A DNA stretch of 64,000 bases from positions 289,293 to 353,292 of the forward strand of contig NZ_JAKFFS010000007.1 of the NCBI RefSeq assembly GCF_021502725.1. Direction: 5' to 3'. Source of the stretch: Dyadobacter sp. CY345 (lineage in GTDB: Bacteria; Bacteroidota; Bacteroidia; Cytophagales; Spirosomataceae). The notes beneath the pieces were generated by a model. The model was not told where the DNA came from and searched no databases. It was given only the letters and a program-made list of their open reading frames with translations. The position numbers and the translations under genes are program-made. Shown in pieces: positions 9,540-18,698 of the stretch; position 1 is the stretch's first letter, and every line of letters begins with the position of its first letter.

Positions 9540-9875
9540 TTAATCGCCCTGGTTTTCTTCGAGATCGTTATGATTATCGCCGCCTAAGCTGTAATAATTG
9601 TTTTCTTCGTCTTCATTTCCATCAATTTCCTCATCATCGTCAAGTTCTGAACCAGGTACATCCAGGTCATCACCAGTCAGATCATCATCAAAATCTTTTT
9701 CATTCCAGTCGTCCGCTTCCAATCCCAATTCTTTTTTTATTTTGGTGATATCCTCAGGATCAATATCTTCTTCAATCAATCCTTTGCTGAAAACATCTTC
9801 CGATGCAGGGTAGAGCGGATATCCCGGCAAATCATCATCCTCGTCGTCTAGTGAAAAATCGTCATCAATTATCAT
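9540..9875 (-). CDS. Highly acidic small protein of unknown function
   Basis: A 111 aa protein in which roughly 40 percent of residues are Asp or Glu, with runs such as DDDFSLDDEDDDL and ELDDDEEIDGNEDEEN. Only the middle (EDITKIKKELGLEADDW) looks helical. No signal peptide or membrane segment. It has its own 5' and 3' untranslated regions and a downstream hairpin, supporting a real gene. Possible roles for such proteins include binding basic partners or divalent ions, but nothing here decides. Function unknown. Confidence 0.65.
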   Translation of the reverse strand: MIIDDDFSLDDEDDDLPGYPLYPASEDVFSKGLIEEDIDPEDITKIKKELGLEADDWNEKDFDDDLTGDDLDVPGSELDDDEEIDGNEDEENNYYSLGGDNHNDLEENQGD

Positions 9876-10118
9876 GTTAATAGAATTTAAGGTTAGCGGA
9901 AGTTTTGTAAGCGCTTAAAACGTGGGCCAAAAATATTACCGACAATTGTTTTAAACTAATTTTTCCAAAAATCATTCCATAAGAATTTATTATTTTGAAA
10001 ATCATTGAAATGGTCAGAGTAATATTGCCTTTCTAATGCTTTTATTAGCATAGGTCAACCGTCCATCAGTCCAATTATTACATAAAGTTAAACTTTTCTA
10101 AACCTTTTGATTAACCAG

Positions 10119-11402
10119 ATGCAAAGAACATTTTTTAAAACTGCAACACTATTTACAGCCGTTGCAGGAATTAGTGGATTACTCGCCATGAGAGAATTGG
10201 ATCGGTCTGAATTGACAGCCGGGAAAGTTGTTGCAAATGAAAAAGAAAATAAAATTAAACTCCCTGTCGGTTTTTCCGCAACCGTTCTGGCGTCCGATCT
10301 TGGCCCGACAAGACATATTGCGGTGGGGAAAAGTGGCGATATCTACGTCAAACTTTCAAAGTTGAAAGAGGGGAAAGGAATTTACATTTTGCGGGATAAA
10401 AATAATGATGGCGTAATTGATGAGAAAAAAATGTTTGGCGATTATCCTGGAACCGGAATCTATATCAAAGATGGATATTTGTATTCTTCGAGTAATACCG
10501 GCGTGTATCGATACAAACTAAATGAAAAAGAAGAAATTATTGATACTGAAAAACCAGAAAAAAGCCTGGACGGATTGGTTGATAAGGGCCGCGACAATGC
10601 AAAACCGATCACGCTTGACAAGGAGGGAAATCTTTACGTTACGGTAGGTTCTTACAGCGACAATTGCCGGGTTGCCGGAAGTGGGAAGGGAATGTCGCCA
10701 TGTTCAATTCTTGATTCGGCTGGCGGGATCTGGAAATTTAAGGCAGATAAGTTAAACCAAACTTTCGCCGACGGCAAACTTTACAGTACGGGACTTAAAA
10801 ATGCGGTAGGAATTGACTGGGATACAAAAACAAATTCGTTGTTTGCTACGCAGCACGGAAGAGGAAAATTCGATGATTTCTATCCTCAATATTATACTCC
10901 TAAACAAAGTGCAGAATTGCCGGCTGAAACCATGTATCAGTTGAAAGGTGGAGACGATGCCGGCTGGCCATATATCTATTATGATCACATCCAGAAAAAG
11001 AAAATCCTGGCTCCGGAATATGGAGGTGACGGAAAAAAAACTGGCGGAGAAAAAGCACTGGATCCGGTTGCTGCGTTTCCTGCTCATTTAGGTCCCAATG
11101 CATTGATGTTTTACACAGGGAACATGTTTCCAGCCAGATATAAGAACGGAGCTTTTATTGCATTTCACAGCCAGTCGGCTGAATTGCATAAAGGTTATAT
11201 GGTTGCCTTCGTACCGTTCGTTAACGGCAAAGCGGGCAAATGGGAGATTTTCGCCGACAATTTTGCGGGGACAGATCTTGCGAAACCGACCGGTCCGATT
11301 GAACACCGTCCCTGTGGGCTCGCACAAGGGCCAGATGGCGCACTGTATGTTACCGACGATTTGAACGGAACGATTTTCAAGATTAATTATAAGAAGAAGT
11401 AA
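10119..11402 (+). CDS. Sorbosone dehydrogenase / PQQ-sugar dehydrogenase-like beta-propeller protein
   Basis: I choose the ATG at 10119 rather than a TTG 12 bases upstream, giving 427 aa that begin with an export signal (MQRTFFKTATLFTAVAGISG). The body shows the beta-propeller repeats of the glucose/sorbosone dehydrogenase superfamily: GDIYVKLS, GIYILRDKNNDGVID, GNLYVTVGS, GVYRYKL, and the C-terminal GALYVTDDLNGTIFKI. Proteins of this family bind PQQ or, in many Bacteroidota, act as uncharacterised periplasmic sugar oxidoreductases. A strong bidirectional hairpin terminates it, so it is transcribed alone. Confidence 0.82.
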   Translation: MQRTFFKTATLFTAVAGISGLLAMRELDRSELTAGKVVANEKENKIKLPVGFSATVLASDLGPTRHIAVGKSGDIYVKLSKLKEGKGIYILRDKNNDGVIDEKKMFGDYPGTGIYIKDGYLYSSSNTGVYRYKLNEKEEIIDTEKPEKSLDGLVDKGRDNAKPITLDKEGNLYVTVGSYSDNCRVAGSGKGMSPCSILDSAGGIWKFKADKLNQTFADGKLYSTGLKNAVGIDWDTKTNSLFATQHGRGKFDDFYPQYYTPKQSAELPAETMYQLKGGDDAGWPYIYYDHIQKKKILAPEYGGDGKKTGGEKALDPVAAFPAHLGPNALMFYTGNMFPARYKNGAFIAFHSQSAELHKGYMVAFVPFVNGKAGKWEIFADNFAGTDLAKPTGPIEHRPCGLAQGPDGALYVTDDLNGTIFKINYKKK

Positions 11403-11415
11403 TAGTCGCAACATA

Positions 11416-11466
11416 AAAACATGCTGATAAAGCGATGTTTTCGCTTTATCAGCATGTTTTTTTTTT
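11416..11466. terminator. Strong bidirectional terminator
   Basis: Perfect 20-base arms (11416-11435 and 11441-11460) with a 5-base loop. There is a T run on the plus side and a complementary A-rich flank on the minus side. It serves the convergent sorbosone-dehydrogenase-like and DUF1080 genes. Confidence 0.92.
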
Positions 11467-11542
11467 AGATCAAATAATGAAACATGATGATGGCAACACC
11501 TTCTGAACATTATTTATCATTATAGATTTCCTGATACAAACA

Positions 11543-12319
11543 TCAAAAATTGGTATCCGCCTTTTTCAAGTCCTCCTCCTTGATCCAGATATTTCTGAAA
11601 TATACATTATGCCCTTCTGATTGTAATTTCAACCCGCCCGGTACGTCAGTGATTCCTTTTCCGCCATCGTTACCGCCGTCAATTCCGGAATTTGGCCCGC
11701 CCCAAACCTGAGTTATTGAATGATTGGTATGAACCTTTTTGCCGTTAAAATAAAGCGTAACCAACGGCTTTTCGACGAGTTTTCCATCCTTAAATCTTGC
11801 TGCACGAAAGAGGATATCGTAGGCATTCCACTTGCCAACACCGTTGTAAGCCTGGTAGGGTGACTTCGTCTCGTTAATAATTGCGGCCATTCCATGTGAA
11901 GTTGTATCGCCATCCAAAACCTGGATTTCGTATCTGTTTTGCAAATAAACTCCGCTGTTTCCGCCTTCTTTTGTTATAAAAAATTCTACGTGCGCACGGA
12001 AGTCGCGGAATTCTTTTTTCGTAACAATATCAGCTGCGCCATACAAACCACCTGCCGCTGACGGATCAAAACAATTAATAACCGTTCCTTTATCAACAGG
12101 ATCATTTACGACTGTCCATTTTATCGGCATCTCAGCCTTTAACCTAGGACCTTTCCAATAAATCCATTTTTCGTCCAGCATTTTTTTTGAGCCATCCATA
12201 AAAACTTCGGCTCCTTTCACCGGTTTGGTTCCAACACCAACTTGCGCATAGGCAGTAGTGAAAATTCCTAAACCTATAACAACAGCCGGAATAATGTGGC
12301 TAATTCGATTCAAATGCAT
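11543..12319 (-). CDS. DUF1080 (3-keto-disaccharide hydrolase-like) secreted protein
   Basis: Protein of 258 aa with a signal peptide (to about TTAYAQ, residue 26). The concanavalin-like DUF1080 signature SGVYLQNRYEIQVLD and the C-terminal LQSEGHNVYFRNIWIKE are clear. Some family members hydrolyse 3-keto-glycosides, which are produced by GMC/Gfo-type oxidoreductases; many are lipid-anchored or periplasmic. The next gene across the terminator is a sugar-dehydrogenase-like protein, so a periplasmic sugar-oxidation role is plausible but not shown. Confidence 0.85.
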   Translation of the reverse strand: MHLNRISHIIPAVVIGLGIFTTAYAQVGVGTKPVKGAEVFMDGSKKMLDEKWIYWKGPRLKAEMPIKWTVVNDPVDKGTVINCFDPSAAGGLYGAADIVTKKEFRDFRAHVEFFITKEGGNSGVYLQNRYEIQVLDGDTTSHGMAAIINETKSPYQAYNGVGKWNAYDILFRAARFKDGKLVEKPLVTLYFNGKKVHTNHSITQVWGGPNSGIDGGNDGGKGITDVPGGLKLQSEGHNVYFRNIWIKEEDLKKADTNF

Positions 12320-12467
12320 AAATGTGGTTAGTTAGTTTTAAGTAATAAGTAGAAGCGTAATTTTTCTCCGCTTAGGTAGTATAAGTCACTGAAGTTTTTT
12401 AATTACTCAAAAAGTTTGGAATGAATAAAACAAAGTTTTACGTTTTACCAAGATTCCAAACGGTGTA

Positions 12468-12498
12468 TTGAACCGTTGCTTAGAATTTCTTATTTTTG
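12468..12498 (+). promoter_or_regulatory. Bacteroidota-type promoter of the toxin-antitoxin operon
   Basis: TTG (12468-12470), 20-base spacer, TATTTTTG (12491-12498), an exact TAnnTTTG match. It is 21 bases upstream of the antitoxin ATG. Confidence 0.65.
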
Positions 12499-12519
12499 TT
12501 AATACCTAATTCGTAACTA

Positions 12520-12750
12520 ATGAAATTACAGGTTATTCAAGACAGTTCCGGAAAGAACACCGGCGTTTTTATCCCGATTGACGATTGGACTTTAATAAAA
12601 TCAGTCTATCCGGATATTGAGACACTAAATCAAGAACTGCCGAAATGGCAAAAAGAAATTATCGATTTGCGACTTGATAAAATAGAAAAGAATCCAGGCA
12701 GCTTAAAGCCAATAGAAGATCTTTTTAAGGAATTAGATAAGGAAATTTGA
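12520..12750 (+). CDS. Antitoxin of a RelE/ParE-type toxin-antitoxin pair
   Basis: A 76 aa protein placed one base before the toxin start codon. The N-terminus (MKLQVIQDSSGKNTGVFIPI) is a beta-rich DNA-binding-type segment resembling Bacteroidota antitoxins, and the C-terminal half is helical (IIDLRLDKIEKNPGSLKPI, then an acidic LFKELDKEI tail), as expected for a toxin-wrapping tail. Its family is not securely named. Position upstream of the toxin and its own strong promoter support autoregulated expression. Confidence 0.7.
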   Translation: MKLQVIQDSSGKNTGVFIPIDDWTLIKSVYPDIETLNQELPKWQKEIIDLRLDKIEKNPGSLKPIEDLFKELDKEI

Positions 12751-12751
12751 T

Positions 12752-13054
12752 ATGAAGTATCAAATTCTATATCTCGATGATGTCGATATTGATATTCAAT
12801 CTGCAAAAATTTGGTATTGTGAGCAAAAACCAGGTCTTGAAAAACGATTTGTCAGCGCAATAAGGAATACAATATCAAATATTCAGAAAGCTCCGTTCAT
12901 TTATAATATCCAGTACAAAAACGTCAGAGTGGCTCATACAAAAATTTTCCCCTACGGAATTCACTTTTACGTGGATGAAATTGCGGGCACAGTTGTGATC
13001 GTATCTATTTTACACCACAAGAAGTCGCCGGATGGTATCTGGAACCGAATTTAA
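12752..13054 (+). CDS. RelE/ParE superfamily toxin
   Basis: A 100 aa protein with the RelE/ParE fold pattern: an N-terminal helix after the first strand (DVDIDIQSAKIWYCEQKPGL), FVSAIRNTISNIQKAPFIY, and the paired strands YKNVRVAHTKIFPYGIHF and VVIVSILHHKK. The ending HHKKSPDGIW is typical of Bacteroidota ParE-like toxins. Family members either cleave ribosome-bound mRNA (RelE) or poison gyrase (ParE); sequence alone does not decide. Translation is probably coupled to the antitoxin, with AAGGAAAT just upstream as a ribosome site. Confidence 0.82.
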   Translation: MKYQILYLDDVDIDIQSAKIWYCEQKPGLEKRFVSAIRNTISNIQKAPFIYNIQYKNVRVAHTKIFPYGIHFYVDEIAGTVVIVSILHHKKSPDGIWNRI

Positions 13055-13062
13055 TTTCAACG

Positions 13063-13824
13063 TCACTTCGTTTTCACATAAAAATGGGAAGTGTTATTTT
13101 TTCCGGTATGCCGTTCTTCTACTTCAATTGTTTTAATCGAACGAATCAGGTCCAGCAGTTTTTTAAAGCCATAATTTCGGGAGTCAAATTCAGGACGTTT
13201 TTTCAGGATCATATTTCCTAAAACACCCAGGAAAATCCATCCATCTTCATCTGCAAGGTCATTAATACTTTCAGATATTAATTTAATAAGTCCTTTGTCG
13301 ATTTTAGAAACAGGCGTTATTTCTTCTTTCGGAATGCTCGTTGACTTCGATGTTTCAGCAACGGCAGCTTCCGGCTTAATCTCTTTTTTGAGGATTTCTA
13401 TGTAAATGAATTTGTTACATGCAGCTATAAATGCAGATGGCGTTTTCTTCTCTCCGATACCGAAAACCTTCATCCCGGCTTCACGCAACCTGGTGGCCAG
13501 TCTTGTAAAATCGCTGTCGCTGGACACGATGCAAAAACCATCTACATTCCCCGTATAAAGAATGTCCATCGCGTCAATGATCAACGCAGAATCCGAAGAG
13601 TTTTTTCCTGAGGTATAGCTATATTGCTGAACGGGTGTTATCGCGTTTTCAAGTAAAACCGTTTTCCATCCCGACAGCGTAGGCTTGGTCCAGTCGCCGT
13701 AAATTCGTTTAAAAGTAGGGGTGCCGTAAATTGCAATTTCTTCCAGCATACCCTTTACATTGGCATACGGCACATTGTCGGCGTCGATCAACACCGCAAG
13801 CCTTAGTTCTCTGGTATTTTCCAT
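13063..13824 (-). CDS. NYN domain RNase-like protein with C-terminal LOTUS/OST-HTH domain
   Basis: Protein of 253 aa. The N-terminal PIN-like NYN domain (about 8-145) carries the acidic cluster Asp14/Asp16 (VLIDADN), Asp84 (ALIIDAMD) and Asp103/Asp105 (SSDSDF), the expected metal-binding residues of a single-strand RNase. A Lys/Glu-rich linker (about 146-176) leads to a winged-helix LOTUS/OST-HTH domain (about 177-238: LISESINDL, DGWIFLGVLGNMI, NYGFKKLLDLI), thought to bind RNA, including G-rich structures. LabA-type relatives act in RNA regulation. It ends 9 bases from the convergent toxin gene. Confidence 0.85.
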   Translation of the reverse strand: MENTRELRLAVLIDADNVPYANVKGMLEEIAIYGTPTFKRIYGDWTKPTLSGWKTVLLENAITPVQQYSYTSGKNSSDSALIIDAMDILYTGNVDGFCIVSSDSDFTRLATRLREAGMKVFGIGEKKTPSAFIAACNKFIYIEILKKEIKPEAAVAETSKSTSIPKEEITPVSKIDKGLIKLISESINDLADEDGWIFLGVLGNMILKKRPEFDSRNYGFKKLLDLIRSIKTIEVEERHTGKNNTSHFYVKTK

Positions 13825-13995
13825 AAGATAAAGGTAAGAGAAGATTTATAGTTGTCAAAAACATGTGATTTATTAGATTAAGGAGATTAAACAAGCTTTT
13901 TATCAGCATATCTCAGAATATGCCGGATGATTAAAATTTCAGTTATCTGCCAGAAACTCTTCAGGCTCGATCAGAATTATCTGCTATATGTGTAC

Positions 13996-14003
13996 TATTT
14001 TTG
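13996..14003 (+). promoter_or_regulatory. -7 element (TATTTTTG) of the phytase-like/aminopeptidase operon
   Basis: Exact TAnnTTTG match 28 bases before the ATG at 14032. It would place the transcript start downstream of the alternative upstream ATG at 13927 and so decides the start. No good -33 TTG was found. Confidence 0.45.
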
Positions 14004-14031
14004 CAATCCCCCTCAAAAGCGCTTACCAGAA

Positions 14032-14985
14032 ATGAGAAACCTGATCGCCGTAATCTTATTTGTCTCTTTATCCCACATTTCAAAAGCGCAGTCGCTCCAA
14101 TTTGAGCTGTCTGATTACACATTGCTCCCTCAAAAACCGGAAGGTAGCCTGCATGGGATATCTGGCATTGAATATATCTCTTCCAGAAATCAATGGCATC
14201 TGGCCAGCGACAGAGGTAGTTATTTTATTTTTGACAGCATTAATACCATTCATGATTTTGAAAAAAGGCAAAATCTGGGCGTATATAAAAAAACAGGGTT
14301 ATGGTATGAGGCTCTCCGTTTTGATGCAACTTCGAATACGTTTTTTTATGCCGTAGAAAATGAATATGTGGCCAATACGGAGACATGTGATACGTCCACT
14401 TATGTCAGTTACATGGACGCTTTTCCTCCAGCTTTTTTATTTCCGCCACTTCATCTTCCGGCAGACAACAAAGGTATCGAGGGCATCGCCGTGACTGATA
14501 GCGGAAATGTTTGGGTGGCACCGGAAGCGGGTTGGGCAGGGGAGACGGAAGTTGGAAATGACACGATCCATTTCAGGAAATTTGAAAAACTGAAAACCGG
14601 ATATTCACAGGCAGGAGAATATTCCTATGTCATCGACAGAAGTGGCTGTCAACAAAGTCCGACTGAAAAGCGTGGCGGAATCTCTGAAATACTGTCCGTT
14701 AATGAAAATCAGTTGCTGGTTTTGGAAAGGTGTTTTGACCTGAAAGTGACAAACAAAATCAAGGCGAAATTATGGCAGGTCACCGTTGAGGGTTCTCATC
14801 TGAAAAAGGATACCAAGCCAGCATTTGATTTCAATGAAGGTTTTCCCATTGTAGTTGATAATCTGGAAGGAATGTCGTGGTGGGAGGCTGAGAACGGGAA
14901 ACGCCGGCTTCTGCTGATCACCGACGATAATCCCGGAATGAAAAATAACCAGCGGACACAATTAATTCTTTTGAAAGAAAAATAG
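14032..14985 (+). CDS. Phytase-like esterase domain protein (PF13449 type), secreted
   Basis: The ATG at 14032 gives 317 aa starting with a signal peptide (MRNLIAVILFVSLSHISKAQ); a longer frame from 13927 lacks one and spans the promoter. Recognisable pieces of the esterase-like-activity-of-phytase family are LHGISGIEY, WHLASDRGSYF, NKGIEGIAV, GNVWVAPEAG, and the C-terminal NLEGMSWWE ... LLLITDDNPG. The fold is a beta-propeller, and the true substrate is usually unknown; a phosphoester is possible. It is followed after 28 bases by the M1 aminopeptidase, probably one operon. Confidence 0.8.
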   Translation: MRNLIAVILFVSLSHISKAQSLQFELSDYTLLPQKPEGSLHGISGIEYISSRNQWHLASDRGSYFIFDSINTIHDFEKRQNLGVYKKTGLWYEALRFDATSNTFFYAVENEYVANTETCDTSTYVSYMDAFPPAFLFPPLHLPADNKGIEGIAVTDSGNVWVAPEAGWAGETEVGNDTIHFRKFEKLKTGYSQAGEYSYVIDRSGCQQSPTEKRGGISEILSVNENQLLVLERCFDLKVTNKIKAKLWQVTVEGSHLKKDTKPAFDFNEGFPIVVDNLEGMSWWEAENGKRRLLLITDDNPGMKNNQRTQLILLKEK

Positions 14986-15013
14986 CAATAGTTAATACCA
15001 AAGCCATCAATTA

Positions 15014-17581
15014 ATGAAAATCAGATCTTTACTTATATTTTTAGTCAGCGTTTCTCTGCTGAATTTAAGCTGTAAAACCAATAAAGAAGATGTTGTAGAA
15101 AAAGGCGTTTCTTTTCCGCTCAACGCTTACCGGAAGAAAACGATTGACAGTATCCAGTATGTTATTGAGCTGAATATTCCTTCAAAAAAAATAGAAAAAA
15201 TACGCGGCACACAAACGATTTTATTTAATCTTAACACGCTGGATTCTGCTCTGGTACTTGATTTTAGTAATGATCAAAGTCAGATTCTTTCGGTGAAATC
15301 AGGAGATAAAATTGCTGATTATAAATTCGTTAATGAACATATTATCATCAATCCGGGTCAACTTGTAAAAGGAAAAAACCGGGTTACTATTGAATTCATT
15401 GCAGGTGATTTGTCTCTAAACCGGAATGAGGAATATCTTTATACACTCTTCGTACCCGACCGCGCATCCACCTGTTTTCCTCTATTTGACCAGCCAAATC
15501 TAAAAGCTTCTTATCAGCTTACGCTAAAAACACCAGGCAATTGGGAAGCCGTTTCCAATGGTAAACTGAAAGAAAAAGCCATGTCTGGCGATACCAGTAT
15601 TTATCAGTTTGAAGAAACAAAACCCATCAGTTCTTATCTTTTTGCATTTGCTGCGGGGAAGTTCTTTAAAGCAACAAAAACAATTGGTGATCGCGAAATG
15701 ACAATGTATTATCGGGAAACGGACAGCGTAAAAGTGAACCGTAACCGTGATGAAGTTTTTAATTTACATGCAAAAGCCGTGACTTGGCTTGAAGAATATA
15801 CAGCGATTGAATATCCATTCGGAAAGTTTGACTTTGTACTTTTACCCTCATTTCAATATGGCGGTATGGAGCATCCGGGTGCCGTTTTTTATAATGAATC
15901 AGCCCTTTTTCTCGACGAAAATCCTCCCGTAAACCGACAGCTTGCACGCGCGAGCGTTATTGCCCATGAATCTGCGCATATGTGGTTTGGCGATCTGGTG
16001 ACGATGGACTGGTTTAACGATGTATGGCTGAAAGAAGTTTTTGCCAATTTTATGGCTGCCAAAATTGTTCACCCATCTTTCCCGCAAATCAATCATAAGT
16101 TGAGGTTTTTGCTGGCGCATTATCCAAGAGCGTATGAGGTCGACAGAAGTGCGGGCACGAATCCGATCCTGCAAAATCTTGGAAATCTGAAAAATGCAGG
16201 GACTTTGTATGGCGGGATTATTTATCAGAAAGCGCCGATCGTCATGCGCCAACTTGAGAAGAAAATTGGGCAAGATATGATGAGGGAAAGCCTTCGTGAA
16301 TATCTGAAAAAGTATTCTTTCGGAAATGCGCGCTGGGATGATCTGATTGGGATAATTGATAAAAAAAGTCCGCTGGACATTGCCGATTGGAGTAATGTAT
16401 GGGTGAAAACGCCTGGAATGCCGGAGTATGAATTAATTGGCGAAAAAGAAGAAATTGAAATCCGTCAGAAACAGGATTCTGTATCTGATCGTGTCTGGCA
16501 GCAGCCGGCTGTCGTTTTTTGGAAAGAGAAATTTGCAGAAGGTAAGGTGAATCTGAATCTGTCTAATCAGCTTCAAAGTGTTAGGAAACCGGATTTTCCG
16601 GCGATGGTTTTTCCAAATTCGGATGGAGAGGCGTATGGTTATTTTAAAATGGATTCTGTTTCGGAGGATTATTTTTTCCTGCGTTACGATACTACAAAGG
16701 ATACTACTTTCGCGAATCCGGTTTTCAGAGGAGCAATGCTCGTTAATATTTGGGAAGGATTTTTGCGTGGTGACGGCGCAAAACCTGAACGTTATCTGAT
16801 TTACCTTTCAGACGTTTTGCAAAAGGAAGATAACGCACTGATCTCTGATTATCTGCTTGGAAATATTCAGACAATCTGGTGGACATTTCTGACGGATCAG
16901 CAACGTAAACGAAATCAGGAAAACATAGAGCAAATACTATGGTCACTACTGGAAAAAACGCCTGATAAAGGAATGAAGAATTCTTATTTCCGTGCATTCA
17001 GAAATGTTGCTTTAACGGAAAGCGGGTTGAGAAAACTCGAAGTGCTTTGGAATGATCAGCTGAAAGTTAAAGATTTGGTATTATCAGAAGACGATAAAAT
17101 TTCACTGGCTTATGAACTGGCACTGAAAGGACATGTCGATGCAAAAGGTGTACTGGCCAAGCAGCTAAGCAATACGAAAAATCCAGACCGGCGCGCAAAA
17201 ATGGAATTCGTCATTCCTGCCATAAGCCAGGACGAAGTGGAACGTGACAAATTTTTCGAGTCATTAAGAAAGGAAGAAAACAGAGAACACGAAGCCTGGG
17301 TTTTGGAAGCATTGCCATTTCTGCATCATCCGTTGCGGTCCAAAAGTGCATTGAAATATTTGCGGCCGTCGCTTGATCTTTTGCAGGAGGTACAGCTGAC
17401 AGGTGACATTTTCTTCCCCCAACGTTGGCTGCACAGTACATTTTCCGGACATTCAGAAAAAGAAGCAGCTAACATAGTCAATACGTTTCTGAAAGAAAAA
17501 GGTGATTATCCTTATTACTTGAAAAATAAAATATTGCAATCGACTGATTTGCTCGACAGAGCAATAAAGCTGAAACAATAA
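15014..17581 (+). CDS. M1 family aminopeptidase, lipoprotein
   Basis: Protein of 855 aa with a lipoprotein signal (LLNLSC, Cys20). The M1 zinc site is complete: HESAH at 318-322 and the third ligand Glu341, exactly HExxH-x18-E, in a WLKEVFANF context. The exopeptidase motif appears as GGMEHPG in place of GAMEN. N-terminal beta domain (about 40-230), catalytic domain (about 230-480) and a long helical C-terminal domain (to 855) match aminopeptidase N-like enzymes. Expected role: periplasmic or surface trimming of peptides. Confidence 0.92.
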   Translation: MKIRSLLIFLVSVSLLNLSCKTNKEDVVEKGVSFPLNAYRKKTIDSIQYVIELNIPSKKIEKIRGTQTILFNLNTLDSALVLDFSNDQSQILSVKSGDKIADYKFVNEHIIINPGQLVKGKNRVTIEFIAGDLSLNRNEEYLYTLFVPDRASTCFPLFDQPNLKASYQLTLKTPGNWEAVSNGKLKEKAMSGDTSIYQFEETKPISSYLFAFAAGKFFKATKTIGDREMTMYYRETDSVKVNRNRDEVFNLHAKAVTWLEEYTAIEYPFGKFDFVLLPSFQYGGMEHPGAVFYNESALFLDENPPVNRQLARASVIAHESAHMWFGDLVTMDWFNDVWLKEVFANFMAAKIVHPSFPQINHKLRFLLAHYPRAYEVDRSAGTNPILQNLGNLKNAGTLYGGIIYQKAPIVMRQLEKKIGQDMMRESLREYLKKYSFGNARWDDLIGIIDKKSPLDIADWSNVWVKTPGMPEYELIGEKEEIEIRQKQDSVSDRVWQQPAVVFWKEKFAEGKVNLNLSNQLQSVRKPDFPAMVFPNSDGEAYGYFKMDSVSEDYFFLRYDTTKDTTFANPVFRGAMLVNIWEGFLRGDGAKPERYLIYLSDVLQKEDNALISDYLLGNIQTIWWTFLTDQQRKRNQENIEQILWSLLEKTPDKGMKNSYFRAFRNVALTESGLRKLEVLWNDQLKVKDLVLSEDDKISLAYELALKGHVDAKGVLAKQLSNTKNPDRRAKMEFVIPAISQDEVERDKFFESLRKEENREHEAWVLEALPFLHHPLRSKSALKYLRPSLDLLQEVQLTGDIFFPQRWLHSTFSGHSEKEAANIVNTFLKEKGDYPYYLKNKILQSTDLLDRAIKLKQ

Positions 17582-17763
17582 ATATTTTTTGTGTAGAAAT
17601 CCGGAAAGACTTTCTGAACCTTGGTTCTGGTGTTGATTTGTAATGTCAGACGGCGGAAGACAAATAAATTTTGCTTGACTGTTAAAGTAAAAGCGAAACT
17701 TGAACGTCTGCCTGAACAAAGTCCGTTATGATAATTATTTATTAACAGCCAACGCCATAAGTC

Positions 17764-18447
17764 ATGAATATTTTAAAACAAACCGCGCTGAATTTATTTG
17801 AAAACTCATTAGCAAAACAAGGATTGGTATTGGCCATAAGAACCTGGTATCCGGCTACATTTTACGAAGTCGATTTCCATTTTCCATTTATGGATATGTC
17901 GAAATGGAAATCCGTCCAGCATATTAAAATAAAAGTAGCAACGGGAGTTTACCGCGATTATACGCCTGCTGGTTGGGATGTTGAAACCAGGACATGTACG
18001 CTCTACATTGACGCCATTCAGGAAGGTCCGGGAAGTGAATGGGTGCAATCGCTGAAAGAAGGAGATTATGTGACTTATGTAGGTGTTGGCTCGACCGTGC
18101 ACAAACCTGCTGATCATGGAAAAATGATTGCGCTGGGTGACATGACAACAATAGGACATTATCTGGCATTGCAGCAGCTGTCCGGCGAAAACAGCCTTTC
18201 CGGCGCGATTGCTATTGCTGAAGAAAATCATCGCATCGAGTTTTCTCAATATTTCCATTGGGATATAACGCCTGTGGAACAAACAGATCAGGGCGGTTTT
18301 CACGGAATCACAAAATGGGTACAGAACGAGGATCTTGAAAATGCGACAGTCTACGTGGCCGGACATATACCCACCTGTGTCCATTTAAGAAAACAATTGA
18401 AAAAAACGTCAGCTGAGACTGTGCGAGTACAGGGGTTTTGGTCGTAA
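17764..18447 (+). CDS. Siderophore-interacting protein-type flavoprotein
   Basis: Protein of 227 aa, cytoplasmic. It has a short version of the SIP/ViuB fold: the FAD-binding RDYTPAGWD motif (about 60-68), a GDMTTIGHYLAL segment corresponding to the GDETALPA region that begins the NAD-binding half, VYVAGHIP, and the terminal RVQGFWS. Such enzymes reduce ferric siderophores after uptake. It lacks the C-terminal extension of enterobacterial YqjH-like proteins. Stand-alone, with terminator downstream. Confidence 0.75.
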   Translation: MNILKQTALNLFENSLAKQGLVLAIRTWYPATFYEVDFHFPFMDMSKWKSVQHIKIKVATGVYRDYTPAGWDVETRTCTLYIDAIQEGPGSEWVQSLKEGDYVTYVGVGSTVHKPADHGKMIALGDMTTIGHYLALQQLSGENSLSGAIAIAEENHRIEFSQYFHWDITPVEQTDQGGFHGITKWVQNEDLENATVYVAGHIPTCVHLRKQLKKTSAETVRVQGFWS

Positions 18448-18493
18448 TAATTTGATTAAAATATAAAATAAGTGTTAGGTTAAATTAGCCATG

Positions 18494-18530
18494 AAAAATC
18501 CCTCTGAACTTGATTCGGAGGGATTTTTTT
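18494..18530 (+). terminator. Terminator after the siderophore-interacting protein
   Basis: 15-base arms (18494-18508, 18514-18528) with one mismatch, stem containing CCCTC/GAGGG, followed by a T run. Confidence 0.88.
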
Positions 18531-18635
18531 GTAAAATATTCTTTAAATATATTGTAGTATTTTATTCGATTTTGTTGCCAAGAGGTTACTATTTGTGCGA
18601 AATTATTAAATTGACAAATAACGCCTTATTAATAT

Positions 18636-18662
18636 TTGACCGATGCAACGGTTCTAACTTTG
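18636..18662 (+). promoter_or_regulatory. Candidate promoter of the 18.7 kb outer-membrane protein gene
   Basis: TTG at 18636-18638 and TAACTTTG at 18655-18662 (TAnnTTTG match), 16-base spacing, 36 bases before the ATG. Confidence 0.45.
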
Positions 18663-18698
18663 AAGGCGTAAGGCTAGATAAATTCGGAACCCTTTTTT

